Source: Sphingomonadaceae bacterium (GTDB lineage Bacteria; Pseudomonadota; Alphaproteobacteria; Sphingomonadales; Sphingomonadaceae). From it: a DNA stretch of 64,000 nucleotides. Shown piece after piece: positions 9,481 to 19,742 of the stretch. The position numbers and the translations under genes were made by a program. Location of the stretch: NCBI GenBank assembly GCA_947453945.1, contig CANGJB010000001.1, positions 62,001 to 126,000 of the forward strand, written 5' to 3'. Positions within the stretch are counted from its first letter, which is position 1, and the number at the start of each line of letters is the position of its first letter. The notes under the pieces were generated by a model. That model did not search any database and had not been told where the DNA came from. It saw only the letters and a program-made list of their open reading frames with translations.

Positions 9481-10254
9481 TCACCGTATCCGGCTGGCGA
9501 TAATCCGGCCAATGGGGTCGTTCTTGAGCGATGCCATCGGTGCCGGCGCCGGTACGGCCACGGGCGCATCGCGCACAACCAGTTGGCGGCGGGCCGGTGC
9601 CTGGGTCCGTGCGGTTTCCGGCACGATCCCCTTGAGGAAGTCGGCGCCTATCCGGGGCGTGTAGGCGGTCTTTGCAGAGGCGCTGCCAGCCGAGGCCAGC
9701 ACGGTCAGCCGCTCGTTTGCCACCGGTTTGGCGTTGTAGATGAAGCCGCTCACCGGCCAGTGCGTGGTGCCAAGGCCGCCGAGCGGGGCATACCACACGC
9801 GCACTTCGCTCCAGTCACCTGCCGGGGAGACGTCCACCGCGCGGACGTTGTCTTCCAGATGGCCGCGCCGGCCATCGATGGGCGACCAGTTGGCGTGGCG
9901 CAGCAGCACGGTGCGCGAATCGATGATCCGGCTCACGGCGGCGACATGGCCCAGATGCATTGCGCCATAAGGGCGGAATGCCATGACCGCGCCCACCTTG
10001 GGCCGGGTGCCGCGGGCATAGTGGCCCGCCGCCTGCCCCCACCACGTATACGCATCGCCATAAAGCTGGATGCCCGATACCTGGCGGGCATAAGGCACGC
10101 ACTGGATATAGGGCAGACCAAGGTCTCGCGAACCCGTCTGATCGCGGTCTTCGATGTCTGCAGCTGGGTTGGGCGCTACCGGACGCGCTGTGCTCGCAGC
10201 TGGAAAAGCTGCCAGAACGGTCAGGATCGCAAGAGTTATTGGGCCGCGGCTCAT
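9481..10254 (-). CDS. CHAP domain-containing protein (putative cell-wall amidase, secreted)
   Basis: Hydrophobic N-terminus, then QCVPYARQVSGIQLYGDAYTWWGQAAGHYARGTRPKVGAVMAF...LGHVAAVSRIIDSRTVLLRHANW (Cys/His CHAP pattern). Confidence 0.85.
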   Translation of the reverse strand: MSRGPITLAILTVLAAFPAASTARPVAPNPAADIEDRDQTGSRDLGLPYIQCVPYARQVSGIQLYGDAYTWWGQAAGHYARGTRPKVGAVMAFRPYGAMHLGHVAAVSRIIDSRTVLLRHANWSPIDGRRGHLEDNVRAVDVSPAGDWSEVRVWYAPLGGLGTTHWPVSGFIYNAKPVANERLTVLASAGSASAKTAYTPRIGADFLKGIVPETARTQAPARRQLVVRDAPVAVPAPAPMASLKNDPIGRIIASRIR

Positions 10255-10400
10255 GCAGTGACATTTGCCATCCGGTGGTTAAGGCTGATCTCGCATCACT
10301 GGTTAATGCCGGGTTAGGAGGCAAACTTTTGCCGCCTCGGCCGGTTTCTGCCGATACAGTCGCGCTTGCGTTCCGCTTCCGTTGGGGCCACGGGAGGCCC

Positions 10401-11795
10401 ATGCTTCCTCAGGTTATCATCATCGGCCGCCCCAATGTCGGAAAGTCGACGCTGTTCAACCGGCTGGTTGGCAAGAAGCTCGCACTGGTCGACGACCAGC
10501 CGGGCGTGACGCGCGACCGCCGCTTCGGCGATGCGGATCTGCTCGGCCTGAAGTTCACCATTGTCGACACCGCCGGGTGGGAAGACCTCGATGTCGAGAC
10601 ACTCCCGGGGCGGATGCGCCAGCAGACCGAAGCCTCGCTCGTGGGTGCGGACGTGGCGCTGTTCGTGATCGATGCGCGCGCGGGCGTGACCCCGCTGGAC
10701 GAGGAAATCGCACGGTATTTGCGCTCTAGCCGGGTGCCCATCGTGCTCATGGCCAACAAGGCCGAAGGCCGCGCGGGTGATCCCGGGCTCTATGATGCCT
10801 TCGCGTTGGGCTTTGGCGAGCCGGTGGCGTTTTCCGCCGAGCACGGGCAGGGCCTTGCCGATCTGTTCGAGGCGCTGCGCCCGCATATCGAAGGCAATGC
10901 GGAAGACGCCGACGGAGAGGGCGCGCTCCCGGGCGAAGAAGAAGACGAGGAGGAGTTCGATCCCGAATCGGTCCTCAAGCTCGCCATCGTCGGGCGTCCC
11001 AATGCGGGCAAGTCCACGTTGATCAACAAGATGCTGGGCGAAAACCGGCTGCTGACCGGGCCTGAGGCCGGGATCACGCGCGATTCCATCGCGATTGACT
11101 GGCAATGGTTCGATCCCGCAACCGATGCCTATCGCCCGGTGCGGCTGATCGACACGGCGGGGATGCGCAAGAAGGCGCAGGTCGTCGAGAAGCTGGAGAA
11201 GATGTCGGTCGCCGATGCGCGGCGGGCCATCGATTTTGCCGAAGTGGTCGTGCTCATGCTCGATGCGACGCGCGGGCTGGAACACCAGGACCTCAAGATC
11301 GCCTCTCTGGTGCTTGAGGAAGGCCGCGCGCTGATGATCGCGATCAACAAGTGGGACGTGGCCGAAGACCCCTCCGGCCTGTTCAACGGCATCCGCGCCG
11401 CGCTCGACGAAGGGCTGGCGCAGGTGCGCGGGGTGCCGCTGCTCGCGGTTTCTGCGCGCACGGGCAAGGGGCTCGACCAGATGCTGACGGCGGCCTTCGA
11501 TATCCGCGCCGCGTGGTCGCGCCGCGTGCCGACCTCGGCGCTCAACCGCTGGTTTGATGATGCACTGTCCGCCAACCCGCCGCCGGCGCCGGGCGGCCGC
11601 CGCATCAAGCTGCGCTATATCACCCAGGCGCGCATCCGCCCGCCGAGCTTCGTGATGTTCGGCACGCGGCTCGATCAGCTTCCCGAAAGCTATCGCCGCT
11701 ATCTGATCAACGGCATGCGCCGCGAACTGGGGTTTGAAGCGGTGCCGATCCGGCTGACGCTGCGCAGCCCGACGAATCCATTCGCCAAGAAGTAG
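10401..11795 (+). CDS. der: Ribosome biogenesis GTPase Der (EngA)
   Basis: Two tandem G domains: GRPNVGKSTLFNRL...DTAGWED...NKAEG and GRPNAGKSTLINKM...DTAGMRKK...NKWD; C-terminal KH-like region. Confidence 0.96.
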   Translation: MLPQVIIIGRPNVGKSTLFNRLVGKKLALVDDQPGVTRDRRFGDADLLGLKFTIVDTAGWEDLDVETLPGRMRQQTEASLVGADVALFVIDARAGVTPLDEEIARYLRSSRVPIVLMANKAEGRAGDPGLYDAFALGFGEPVAFSAEHGQGLADLFEALRPHIEGNAEDADGEGALPGEEEDEEEFDPESVLKLAIVGRPNAGKSTLINKMLGENRLLTGPEAGITRDSIAIDWQWFDPATDAYRPVRLIDTAGMRKKAQVVEKLEKMSVADARRAIDFAEVVVLMLDATRGLEHQDLKIASLVLEEGRALMIAINKWDVAEDPSGLFNGIRAALDEGLAQVRGVPLLAVSARTGKGLDQMLTAAFDIRAAWSRRVPTSALNRWFDDALSANPPPAPGGRRIKLRYITQARIRPPSFVMFGTRLDQLPESYRRYLINGMRRELGFEAVPIRLTLRSPTNPFAKK

Positions 11796-11808
11796 GACAG
11801 GACGCGCC

Positions 11809-12234
11809 ATGCCCGATGCCGCCTTGCCGCTAGACCCCGCGATCCTGCCGCATAGCGCGGGCAGCGCACTGCGGCGCGGCATCACCGGCAAGTGCCCGCG
11901 CTGCGGCGGTACGCATCTGTTTGCCAAGCTCTTGAAGCCGGTCGAGCGCTGCCGGATGTGCGGGCAGAATTGGTCGATCCATTCGGCCGACGATTTCCCG
12001 CCCTACATCGCAATCCTGCTGACGGGGCACTTGATGGCTCCGGTGATCATCCTGCTGGGGCAGAGCGAGGCCCTTCCGCAATGGGCGATTATGGCCATCG
12101 TGCTGGTCCTTGCCGCGTCGCTCATCGCGGCGATTTTGCAGCCTGCCAAAGGTGCGGTGATTGCGCTGCAGTGGTGGCTGGGGCTGCAGGGCTTTGCCGG
12201 GCATTCGGGGAAGGCTGAGGCCGGCGTGGCTTAG
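11809..12234 (+). CDS. DUF983 family protein (Cys-rich N-terminus, two TM segments)
   Basis: RGITGKCPRCGGTHLFAKLLKPVERCRMCGQNW...DDFPPYIAILLTGHLMAPVIILL. Confidence 0.85.
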   Translation: MPDAALPLDPAILPHSAGSALRRGITGKCPRCGGTHLFAKLLKPVERCRMCGQNWSIHSADDFPPYIAILLTGHLMAPVIILLGQSEALPQWAIMAIVLVLAASLIAAILQPAKGAVIALQWWLGLQGFAGHSGKAEAGVA

Positions 12235-12641
12235 CCGGGGAAGGCCTTGGCCCGCGTCCATAGCAGCACCGGCGGCAGCACCAGTTCAACCAGGCCAAGT
12301 ACCATGAACAGCAGCGACGGCAGCCCGACCTGCGCAGCAGACACCAATCGCGCGACGCCGCCCATGAAGAACACCAGCATCAGAGCGCGAAACATCTGGC
12401 TCCGTGCAGCCAGATCCTGCGCGCACCACACGCTGGCCGCGCCGAAGCCGAGGAACAACGTGGCGTAAAACCGGTCTTCGCTGTCCATCGTGGCATTGAC
12501 GGCGACGCCGCCGGGGATGCTTGCGGGGCCATAGCCGATATGCACGAGCGCGATGCCCATGCAGACGACGCCGAACAGCGTGACGAAGCCTTTGAGCAGG
12601 GCCTTCACAGGAAATTGTTCGGCCAGATCATCGTGCGCCAC
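12231..12641 (-). CDS. DUF4345-like small membrane protein
   Basis: 136 aa with several TM helices; YGPASIPGGVAVNATMDSEDRFYATLFLGFGAASVWCAQDL. Confidence 0.6.
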   Translation of the reverse strand: MAHDDLAEQFPVKALLKGFVTLFGVVCMGIALVHIGYGPASIPGGVAVNATMDSEDRFYATLFLGFGAASVWCAQDLAARSQMFRALMLVFFMGGVARLVSAAQVGLPSLLFMVLGLVELVLPPVLLWTRAKAFPG

Positions 12642-13339
12642 ATGTGCGCTGTCGGTGAACCATCAAAGCCCAGCCCTTCCTCCGGCTCGCGGAAGTTGCG
12701 GGCGATGACATCTTCGAGCTCCTCGGGCACTACTATCGGGAAATCATCGAAGAAGTAGGTGTCGTAGAGCGTCATCTGCCGCGCGGTCATGTACCATTCG
12801 TGGTTCTTCGCATACTCCGCATCGCGCAGCAGGTAGTCCGGCACCTGATAGTCCGGGCCGAAGAAGGCGTGATAGCTTTCAGGGTAGGCGTAGCCGGCGG
12901 CTTCATCGGGCACATAGCGCAGCGCCTGATGGTATTTTACCGCGAAGGCGACTTCGGGATCGACATAAGGCTCCACCAGCTGCGCGCTCCAGTAGCCGTG
13001 GTCGCAGCGGATCAGGCAGCCGTTGGAAATGTCGTGGAGCAGGCAGGCCATCACGACATTTTCCGGCAGCCCATCATCCAGCGCGCGCTTGGCGCTGACG
13101 AGGAGGTGCCGCACGGTGATATCGCCGAAGCGGCAGCGGAAGAAATCCATCAGGCGCGGGCGTTCGGGCATGCGCGGCAGGGCGGGGTTATCGCCCATCA
13201 TGAACACCGTCTTTGGGTTCAGGCGCTTGAGAAGCTCGCTCTCGTTATCGACGAAATCGGTGCCCTTCCAGCCGACGGGCGAAGGGTAGATCAGGCGTTC
13301 ACGGCCATCTTGCGGCCAGGGTCTTGTATCGTCGCTCAT
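12605..13339 (-). CDS. HD domain-containing protein
   Basis: ATG at 13339 (MSDDTRPWPQDGRERL...). ACLLHDISNGCLIRCDHGYWSAQLVEPYVDPEVAFAVKYHQALRY has HD-phosphohydrolase-like spacing. Confidence 0.65.
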   Translation of the reverse strand: MSDDTRPWPQDGRERLIYPSPVGWKGTDFVDNESELLKRLNPKTVFMMGDNPALPRMPERPRLMDFFRCRFGDITVRHLLVSAKRALDDGLPENVVMACLLHDISNGCLIRCDHGYWSAQLVEPYVDPEVAFAVKYHQALRYVPDEAAGYAYPESYHAFFGPDYQVPDYLLRDAEYAKNHEWYMTARQMTLYDTYFFDDFPIVVPEELEDVIARNFREPEEGLGFDGSPTAHMWRTMIWPNNFL

Positions 13340-13391
13340 CTGCGGAAGGGTAGGCGCGGCGCTGCCACTGGGCAAGCGCCGCGCCGATGCC

Positions 13392-14567
13392 TCAGAGGAC
13401 TTCGAACAGCCCCGCCGCGCCCATGCCGCCGCCGACGCACATCGTGACGACGACATGCTTCGCACCGCGGCGCTTGCCCTCGATCAGCGCGTGCATCACG
13501 CCGCGTGCGCCGGTCATGCCATAGGGGTGCCCGATGGAAATGGCGCCGCCGTTGACGTTGAGCAGCTCATTGGGGATGCCCAACTTGTCGCGGCAGTAGA
13601 GCACCTGCACCGCGAAAGCCTCGTTCAGTTCCCACAGGCCGATATCGTCCATCTTCAGGCCAAAGCGCTTCAGCAGCGCGGGGACCGCGAAGACCGGGCC
13701 GATGCCCATCTCGTCAGGCTCGGTGCCAGCAGCGGCCATGCCAACGTAGCGGCCCAGCGGCGCGAGGCCCTTCTTCGCGGCAACGGCGGCTTCCATCAGC
13801 ACGACGGCGGCCGAGCCATCCGAAAGCTGGCTGGCGTTACCGGCCGTCACGATGCCGCCTTCGATCACGGGCTTGAGCGCCTGGAGATTTTCCAGCGTGG
13901 TCGAGGGGCGGTTGCCTTCGTCCTTGGTGAGCGTCACGTCCTGCATCGTGATCTCGCCGGTTTCCTTGTTCTGCACGCCCATCGAGGCGCTAGCGGCGAC
14001 GATCTCGTCATCGAACTTGCCGGCGGCCTGCGCGGCGGCAGTGCGCTGCTGCGATTGCAGGGCGTATTCGTCGCAAGACTCGCGGCTGATGTTGTAGCGC
14101 TTGCCCACCGTTTCGGCGGTCTGCAGCATCGGCATGTAAACCGCGTTGTGCATGGCAATGAGGCTGCGATCAGGCGCAACGCGCATGTCCTTGGTCTGGA
14201 CGAGGCTGATCGATTCCTGGCCGCCCGCGGCGACGACATCCATCCGGTCGACGATGATCTGCTTGGCGGCGGTGGCGATGGTCATCAGGCCCGAGGAGCA
14301 CTGGCGGTCCATGCTCATGCCCGAAACGGTGACCGGCAGGCCGGCGCGCAGTGCGACCTGGCGGGCGATGTTGCCGGCCTGCGCGCCCTGCTGGAGCGCG
14401 GAGCCCCACAGCACGTCGTCGATTTCGCCGCCCTCGATCCCGGCGCGCGCAACAGCGGCTTCGAGCGAAAGCGCGCCGAGCGTGGCGCCTGCGGTGGCAT
14501 TGAACGCGCCCTTGTAGGCACGGCCGATGGGGGTGCGGGCAGCAGCGACGATAACGGCATCACGCAT
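13392..14567 (-). CDS. Acetyl-CoA C-acyltransferase (thiolase)
   Basis: [80 protein letters not shown]. Confidence 0.94.
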   Translation of the reverse strand: MRDAVIVAAARTPIGRAYKGAFNATAGATLGALSLEAAVARAGIEGGEIDDVLWGSALQQGAQAGNIARQVALRAGLPVTVSGMSMDRQCSSGLMTIATAAKQIIVDRMDVVAAGGQESISLVQTKDMRVAPDRSLIAMHNAVYMPMLQTAETVGKRYNISRESCDEYALQSQQRTAAAQAAGKFDDEIVAASASMGVQNKETGEITMQDVTLTKDEGNRPSTTLENLQALKPVIEGGIVTAGNASQLSDGSAAVVLMEAAVAAKKGLAPLGRYVGMAAAGTEPDEMGIGPVFAVPALLKRFGLKMDDIGLWELNEAFAVQVLYCRDKLGIPNELLNVNGGAISIGHPYGMTGARGVMHALIEGKRRGAKHVVVTMCVGGGMGAAGLFEVL

Positions 14568-16158
14568 GATTGGTCTCCTTGGAATCCGGTTGGGGTAAGG
14601 GCTTTTGTTCGATGGGATTGCCGCCGAAGTGATCGCGCAGCTCGCGCTTGAGCACTTTGCCGATGGGGCTGCGCGGCAGTTCGCGCACCACTTCGATGCG
14701 GGCGATGCGCTGCGTCTTGCCGAGCGCGCGGTTGGCTTCCTCGCGGATCGCTTCCGGATCGGCGTTCGGGTCAGCCAGCACGACCACGGCGAGCGGGGTT
14801 TCGCCCCAGCGGTCTGACGGGATGCCGACAACCGCCGCCTCGCGCACAGCGTCCTGACGGGTCAGTTCGGCTTCGAGGTCGGTGGGGAAGATGTTGAATC
14901 CGCCCGAGATGATCATGTCCTTGGCGCGGTCCATCAGGATGAGGAAGCCGTCCTCGTCAAACCGCCCCACATCGCCGTGGCGCAGATAGCGGTGCCCGTC
15001 CTTGTCGTACCATTCCATCTCGCGCGTCTTGGCGGGCTGGCCGTGATAGCCGTTCATCATGATTGGCGAACGGCCGACAATCTCGCCGACTTCGCCTTGC
15101 GCCAGCTCGTTGCCTTCCTCGTCGATGATCTTGATGATGTGGCCCGGCGAGGGCTGGCCCACGGTATGGAGCTTGTCCGGGTGCTTGTGCGCAACGAGGT
15201 TGGTGGTGGCGCCGCCTTCCGTGAGGCCATAGCCTTCGACCAGGCCGCCCGGCCAGCGCGCCAGCACATCGGCCTTGAGCCATGCAGGGAAGGGCGCCGA
15301 GGTGCAGGTCTTGAGCCGGTAGGAGGTCAGGTCGAAGGTGCCGAAATCCGGCAGTTCCATGATCCGGCGGTACTGCACCGGCACGAGCATGGCGTTGGTG
15401 ACGCGCTCGCGCTCGCTGAGTTCGAGGAAAGCGCGGGCATCGAACTTCTTCATGAGCACGACCTTGCCCGCTGCGGTCAGCGTGGGAAGGAAGCTGACCA
15501 GCGTGGTGTTCGAATAGAGCGGGGTCGAACAGATCGTGGCGGTATCGTCGTCAAAGCCCGAGCCGAGCCCGCGCCGGACATATTCGTGGCGCATCTGGTG
15601 TGATTGCACGATGCCCTTGGGGCTGCCCGTGGTGCCCGAGGAATAGATGATGTTGAACGGGTCTTCCGGCTGGGGAAGGCGTTCTTCGGGCTTGGTGCCT
15701 ACCGGCGCGATCCACTGCGAGAAGGGCACGCCCGCCCCGCTGTCATCCAGCGCGATGCGCTTGACGTGCGCGGGAAAGGGCAGGCCGGCCAGCCCTTCGG
15801 CCATTGCGGCATCCAGCAGCAGCACGCGGCTGGTGCTGTCGGCCAGCATGGCGAGCCCGGTGGCAGGCGCGGCGGTCGATGTGAGCGGTGCGGCCACGGC
15901 CCCTGCGCGCAAGGCGCCGAGGAAGGCGAGCCCGGTGTTCACTGAATTGCTCGCCGCAATGGCGACCGGCTCATTCGCCTCCACGCCTTCGCGCTGCAGC
16001 GCGGCGGCCACGCGGTCGAGCATACCATCGAGATCGGCCCAGGAAATCCGGGTGGTCTCATCCGCAATGGCGATAGCCGGGCCCCGCCGTTCGGCATGGG
16101 CCCTGATGATCACGCTCAGCGGAATGAACGGAGCCTCGATGATATCCTCGATGCGCAT
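14560..16158 (-). CDS. AMP-dependent acyl-CoA synthetase/ligase
   Basis: [76 protein letters not shown]. Confidence 0.93.
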   Translation of the reverse strand: MRIEDIIEAPFIPLSVIIRAHAERRGPAIAIADETTRISWADLDGMLDRVAAALQREGVEANEPVAIAASNSVNTGLAFLGALRAGAVAAPLTSTAAPATGLAMLADSTSRVLLLDAAMAEGLAGLPFPAHVKRIALDDSGAGVPFSQWIAPVGTKPEERLPQPEDPFNIIYSSGTTGSPKGIVQSHQMRHEYVRRGLGSGFDDDTATICSTPLYSNTTLVSFLPTLTAAGKVVLMKKFDARAFLELSERERVTNAMLVPVQYRRIMELPDFGTFDLTSYRLKTCTSAPFPAWLKADVLARWPGGLVEGYGLTEGGATTNLVAHKHPDKLHTVGQPSPGHIIKIIDEEGNELAQGEVGEIVGRSPIMMNGYHGQPAKTREMEWYDKDGHRYLRHGDVGRFDEDGFLILMDRAKDMIISGGFNIFPTDLEAELTRQDAVREAAVVGIPSDRWGETPLAVVVLADPNADPEAIREEANRALGKTQRIARIEVVRELPRSPIGKVLKRELRDHFGGNPIEQKPLPQPDSKETNHA

Positions 16159-16172
16159 GGCCGCTCTCGTCC

Positions 16173-17429
16173 TCAGTCGAAGGCTTCGCCCGCAGCGGCC
16201 TTGCGGGCCAGCAGCGGAGCGACAGGGAGGCCATGCTTCTCAAGGCCCGCGACGACAGTGGCGAGACCGATATGGCTTGCCCAGAACATCGGGCCGCCGG
16301 TCCAGGCGGGCCAGCCATAGCCGTTGAGCCACACGGTATCGATATCTGAAGCGCGCTGCGAAATGCCTTCTTCAAGGATCAGCGCGCCTTCGCTGATCAT
16401 TGGGTAGAGCAGGCGTTCGAGGATTTCTGCCGCGTCGATCTTGCGCTGGGGCTTGCCGGCCTTCGCCGCCCACTCCGCGATCAGGCCGCGTGTGACCTCA
16501 GCGGGCTTGCGCTGGCGGCTCTCGTCATAATCGTAGAAGCCCTTGCCGGTTTTCTGGCCCCAGCGACCGAGCGCGCAGAGCGCCTCGCGCAAGGTTTCGA
16601 TGCGGCTGGGATCGCGGTGCCAGCCGATGTCGAGCCCGGCGAGGTCGGCCATCTGGAACGGACCCATCGGGAAGCCGAATTCGAGAAGAGCGTTATCGAC
16701 CTCGGCAAAGTCCGCGCCTTCCATGATCAGCGCATTGGCCTGTTCCTGCCGCTTGCCGAGCATGCGGTTGCCGATGAAGCCGTGGCATACGCCAGAGACC
16801 ACCGGGACCTTCCCGATCTTCACGGATAGCGCCATGACTGTGCCAAGCACATCCTTGGCGGTGGCCGAGCCGCGCACGACTTCGAGCAGCTTCATCACGT
16901 TGGCGGGCGAGAAGAAGTGCATGCCGAGCACCGCCTCGGGGCGCTTGGTGCAGGCGCCGATCTCGTTCACGTCGAGGTAGCTGGTGTTGCTGGCAAGGAT
17001 CGCGCCTTGCTTTACAATGCCATCAAGCTTGCCGAAGACCTCTTTCTTGACGTCCATGCTTTCATAGACCGCCTCGATCACCAGATCGGCATCGGCCAGC
17101 GCGCCGAAATCGAGCGACGGGGTGAGCCGGCCCATTGCGGCTTCGGCCAGCGCGGCGTCCATCTTGCCCCGCTTCACGGTGTTTTCGTAGTTGCGGCGCA
17201 TGGTGGCAACGCCCCGGTCGAGCGCTTCCTGCGTCATTTCCACGATGGTGACGGGGATGCCGGCGGTGAGGAAGTTCATCGTGATGCCGCCGCCCATCGT
17301 GCCCGCGCCGATCACGCCGACCTTGTTGATGGGGAGAAGCGCGGTATCCGCCGGAATATCGTTGATCGTCGCGGCGAGCTTGCGCGCAGCATCGATATGC
17401 TCTTTTGCGCCGGAAATGGGATCAGACAT
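16173..17429 (-). CDS. 3-hydroxyacyl-CoA dehydrogenase (FadB/PaaH type, no crotonase domain)
   Basis: VGVIGAGTMGGGITMNFLTAGIPVTIVE, GMHFFSPANVMKLLEVVRG, GFIGNRMLGKRQEQA, QKTGKGFYDYDE. Confidence 0.92.
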   Translation of the reverse strand: MSDPISGAKEHIDAARKLAATINDIPADTALLPINKVGVIGAGTMGGGITMNFLTAGIPVTIVEMTQEALDRGVATMRRNYENTVKRGKMDAALAEAAMGRLTPSLDFGALADADLVIEAVYESMDVKKEVFGKLDGIVKQGAILASNTSYLDVNEIGACTKRPEAVLGMHFFSPANVMKLLEVVRGSATAKDVLGTVMALSVKIGKVPVVSGVCHGFIGNRMLGKRQEQANALIMEGADFAEVDNALLEFGFPMGPFQMADLAGLDIGWHRDPSRIETLREALCALGRWGQKTGKGFYDYDESRQRKPAEVTRGLIAEWAAKAGKPQRKIDAAEILERLLYPMISEGALILEEGISQRASDIDTVWLNGYGWPAWTGGPMFWASHIGLATVVAGLEKHGLPVAPLLARKAAAGEAFD

Positions 17430-17453
17430 CGCGTTGGTCTCCTTGTGCTGGGT

Positions 17454-18680
17454 TCAGGCGCGGCTCTGCGCCATGGCCGCGTAGATCAGCGTCTTGAGCT
17501 GGCGGCGGATGGGATACGTGGAGGATGGGAACAGCTGGGTCATGAACACCATGTGCAGCCCTTCCGCCGGATCGACGAAGAAGGCGGTCGAATGGATGCC
17601 GCCCCAGTGGAATTCGCCCCTGGTGCCCGGCACCAGCGTTTTCGCAGGATCGACCACCACACCGAAGCCGAGGCCGAAACCGATCCCTGCGTTCCCCGCT
17701 TCGCTGAACAAGGCGCGCGAAAGCGTGGTGAGGTCCGCGCCGCCGGGGAGGTGGTTCGCTGTCATCAACGCGAGCGTCTTGGGTGAGATCAACGGGGCGC
17801 CGCCGTTCACCAGCGCCGCGCAGAAGCGGTGATAATCGGCTGTGGTGGAAAGCAGACCGCCGCCGCCGCTTTCGAAGCGGGGCGCACGCAGCGTGTTGGA
17901 TGTTTCCGCCACATCGAGCAGCTGAGGCGCGCCAACGGGGACGTGATACCAGCTGTCGGTCAGGCGGTGGGCCTTTTCGGGCGGACAGTGGAAGCCGGTA
18001 TCGACCATGCCAAGGGGTTCGAAGATACGCTTCTCGAAGAACGCGCCGAGGCTCATGCCCGAAAGCCGCGCCACGATCACGCCCAGCACATCGGTGCTGA
18101 CCGAATAGTTCCAGCCCATACCCGGATCGAATTCCAGCGGCAGCTTGGCGAGTTCGGCGATGAAATGGTCGTTGCCTGGCAGCGAGGGATGCCCGTCGAG
18201 CCGGGCCTTGCGATAGGCTGCATCGACGTTGGTGCGGCTCTGGATGCCGTATGTGAGGCCCGACATGTGGGTGAGCAGATCGACCATGCGCATCGCCGCG
18301 GTGGCGGGGCGCACCGGCGCGAACGGCGCATCGCCGCCGCCGCCGGCATAGACGCCGAGCCCAGCGAACTCCGGGAGCACCTTGGTGACAGGATCGTCGA
18401 GCGCGATCTTGCCTTCTTCCACCAGCATCATGAACGCCGTGCTGGTCAGCGCCTTGGTCATCGAGGCCATGCGAAAGATGGCGTCTTCTGCCAGCGGCAT
18501 GCCATCTGTGCGCGCCTGGCCAAGCGTGACGCGGTGAAACGGCACACCATCGCGCGCGATCAACAGATCCGCATGGGGCAGCAGGCCGGGGGCGAGGTAG
18601 CGTTCCTCAAGGAACGCGCCAATGCGAGCAAGCCGGGCGGCATCAAAGCCGTGGGCGGCAGGATCAGCCAACTCGCTCAT
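17454..18680 (-). CDS. Serine hydrolase, beta-lactamase class C / family VIII esterase-like
   Basis: FRMASMTKALTST (SxxK motif), YSVSTDVLGVIVARLSG (YSx motif). Start overlaps the upstream thioesterase stop. Confidence 0.88.
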   Translation of the reverse strand: MSELADPAAHGFDAARLARIGAFLEERYLAPGLLPHADLLIARDGVPFHRVTLGQARTDGMPLAEDAIFRMASMTKALTSTAFMMLVEEGKIALDDPVTKVLPEFAGLGVYAGGGGDAPFAPVRPATAAMRMVDLLTHMSGLTYGIQSRTNVDAAYRKARLDGHPSLPGNDHFIAELAKLPLEFDPGMGWNYSVSTDVLGVIVARLSGMSLGAFFEKRIFEPLGMVDTGFHCPPEKAHRLTDSWYHVPVGAPQLLDVAETSNTLRAPRFESGGGGLLSTTADYHRFCAALVNGGAPLISPKTLALMTANHLPGGADLTTLSRALFSEAGNAGIGFGLGFGVVVDPAKTLVPGTRGEFHWGGIHSTAFFVDPAEGLHMVFMTQLFPSSTYPIRRQLKTLIYAAMAQSRA

Positions 18681-19510
18681 CCGAACACCGCCACCGATTG
18701 CAGACCACGCATCACTTCCTGTCCTTCGCTGTTCCACAAGCGCAGCGTTTCGCTGCTGAAGCCTTCACCCATGTGGTTCGAGCCGGTTTCAAGCAGCCAC
18801 CAGCCCTCGCGCGTTGCGGGGACATCGCCCAACAGCGTGAGCGCCCAGGTGATGGAACTGATCGGCCCCATCCGCTTCATCGCGCGCGCCGAACCGGGGG
18901 GCAGGGCATCGCCGATGCCGACAAGTTCGGCCATGGGATCGAGGCCGAAGCGTTCTTTGAGGCGCACCCAGCGGCGGATCGTGCCCGGGGGCGATCCGCC
19001 CGGCAGATCAGCGCGGCGCATGTCCATCCGCGCGGTGAAGGCGGGGGCAAAGTCGCTCGCGGTGAGGCGGGGGGAGTCTTCAGGCTGGATCAGGCCCTCT
19101 TCGCGCGCGGCAGGCACCGCGCCATTGCTCTCGCGCCCGGCGCCAAACAGCCAGAGCGTGCGCTGGACAAGCGCGCCATCGCAGTAGAGCGAGGTTTCGA
19201 CCTGCGCGACGCTGCGCCCCTGGCGGAGCATCACCGCCTCCGCTTCCAGATGTTCACCCACCGGCGCGACGAACCCGACTTGCGCGGCGCGCAGCGGGGG
19301 CAGCCCGGGAAAAGCCGCGCAGGCTGCCGCATAGGCAATCGAGGCAGCCGCGCCGCCGTACATCGTGCGGCCCTGCATCCAGCCTTCCGCGCCGTCGAGG
19401 CGGAAACGTCCGTTGCCCAGCGAGGTAAGCCGCGCAGCCAGCGCGCCGAGGCCCATCTCCGCTTCGGCAGGCGTGATGCTGGCAGTGTCCGGGTGCTCGG
19501 TTTCCGGCAA
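18677..19510 (-). CDS. Acyl-CoA thioesterase, TesB/double hot-dog-like
   Basis: GAEGWMQGRTMYGGAAASIAYAAACAAFPGLPPLRAAQVGFVAPVGEHLEAEAVMLRQGRSVAQVETSLYCDGALVQ; start approximate (TTG near 19510). Confidence 0.8.
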   Translation of the reverse strand: MPETEHPDTASITPAEAEMGLGALAARLTSLGNGRFRLDGAEGWMQGRTMYGGAAASIAYAAACAAFPGLPPLRAAQVGFVAPVGEHLEAEAVMLRQGRSVAQVETSLYCDGALVQRTLWLFGAGRESNGAVPAAREEGLIQPEDSPRLTASDFAPAFTARMDMRRADLPGGSPPGTIRRWVRLKERFGLDPMAELVGIGDALPPGSARAMKRMGPISSITWALTLLGDVPATREGWWLLETGSNHMGEGFSSETLRLWNSEGQEVMRGLQSVAVFG

Positions 19511-19742
19511 ATCTACGTCCCTCTCACGAATCTTGTTATCGGTCCGGATTAGGTCATCACGCGGGATCAGGGAAGCGCTTTGCAGGGGGCGGAGCCGCGA
19601 AAAAATGCCGAGAATCCGCCGGATTGGCTGCCTTCCGCTACGGCATCGGGCGCTTTGGTGGGCCTTGCTGCAATGCGGGGCTGGCACTAGTCTCTCGCCC
19701 CAAGGAGGCGCTGCCGATACGAGCAGGGCCCATGAGGATGCC

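Noticed and set aside
10314-11927. 537-aa minus-strand ORF opposite der
   Set aside because: Shadow ORF; der G-domains on the plus strand are unambiguous.
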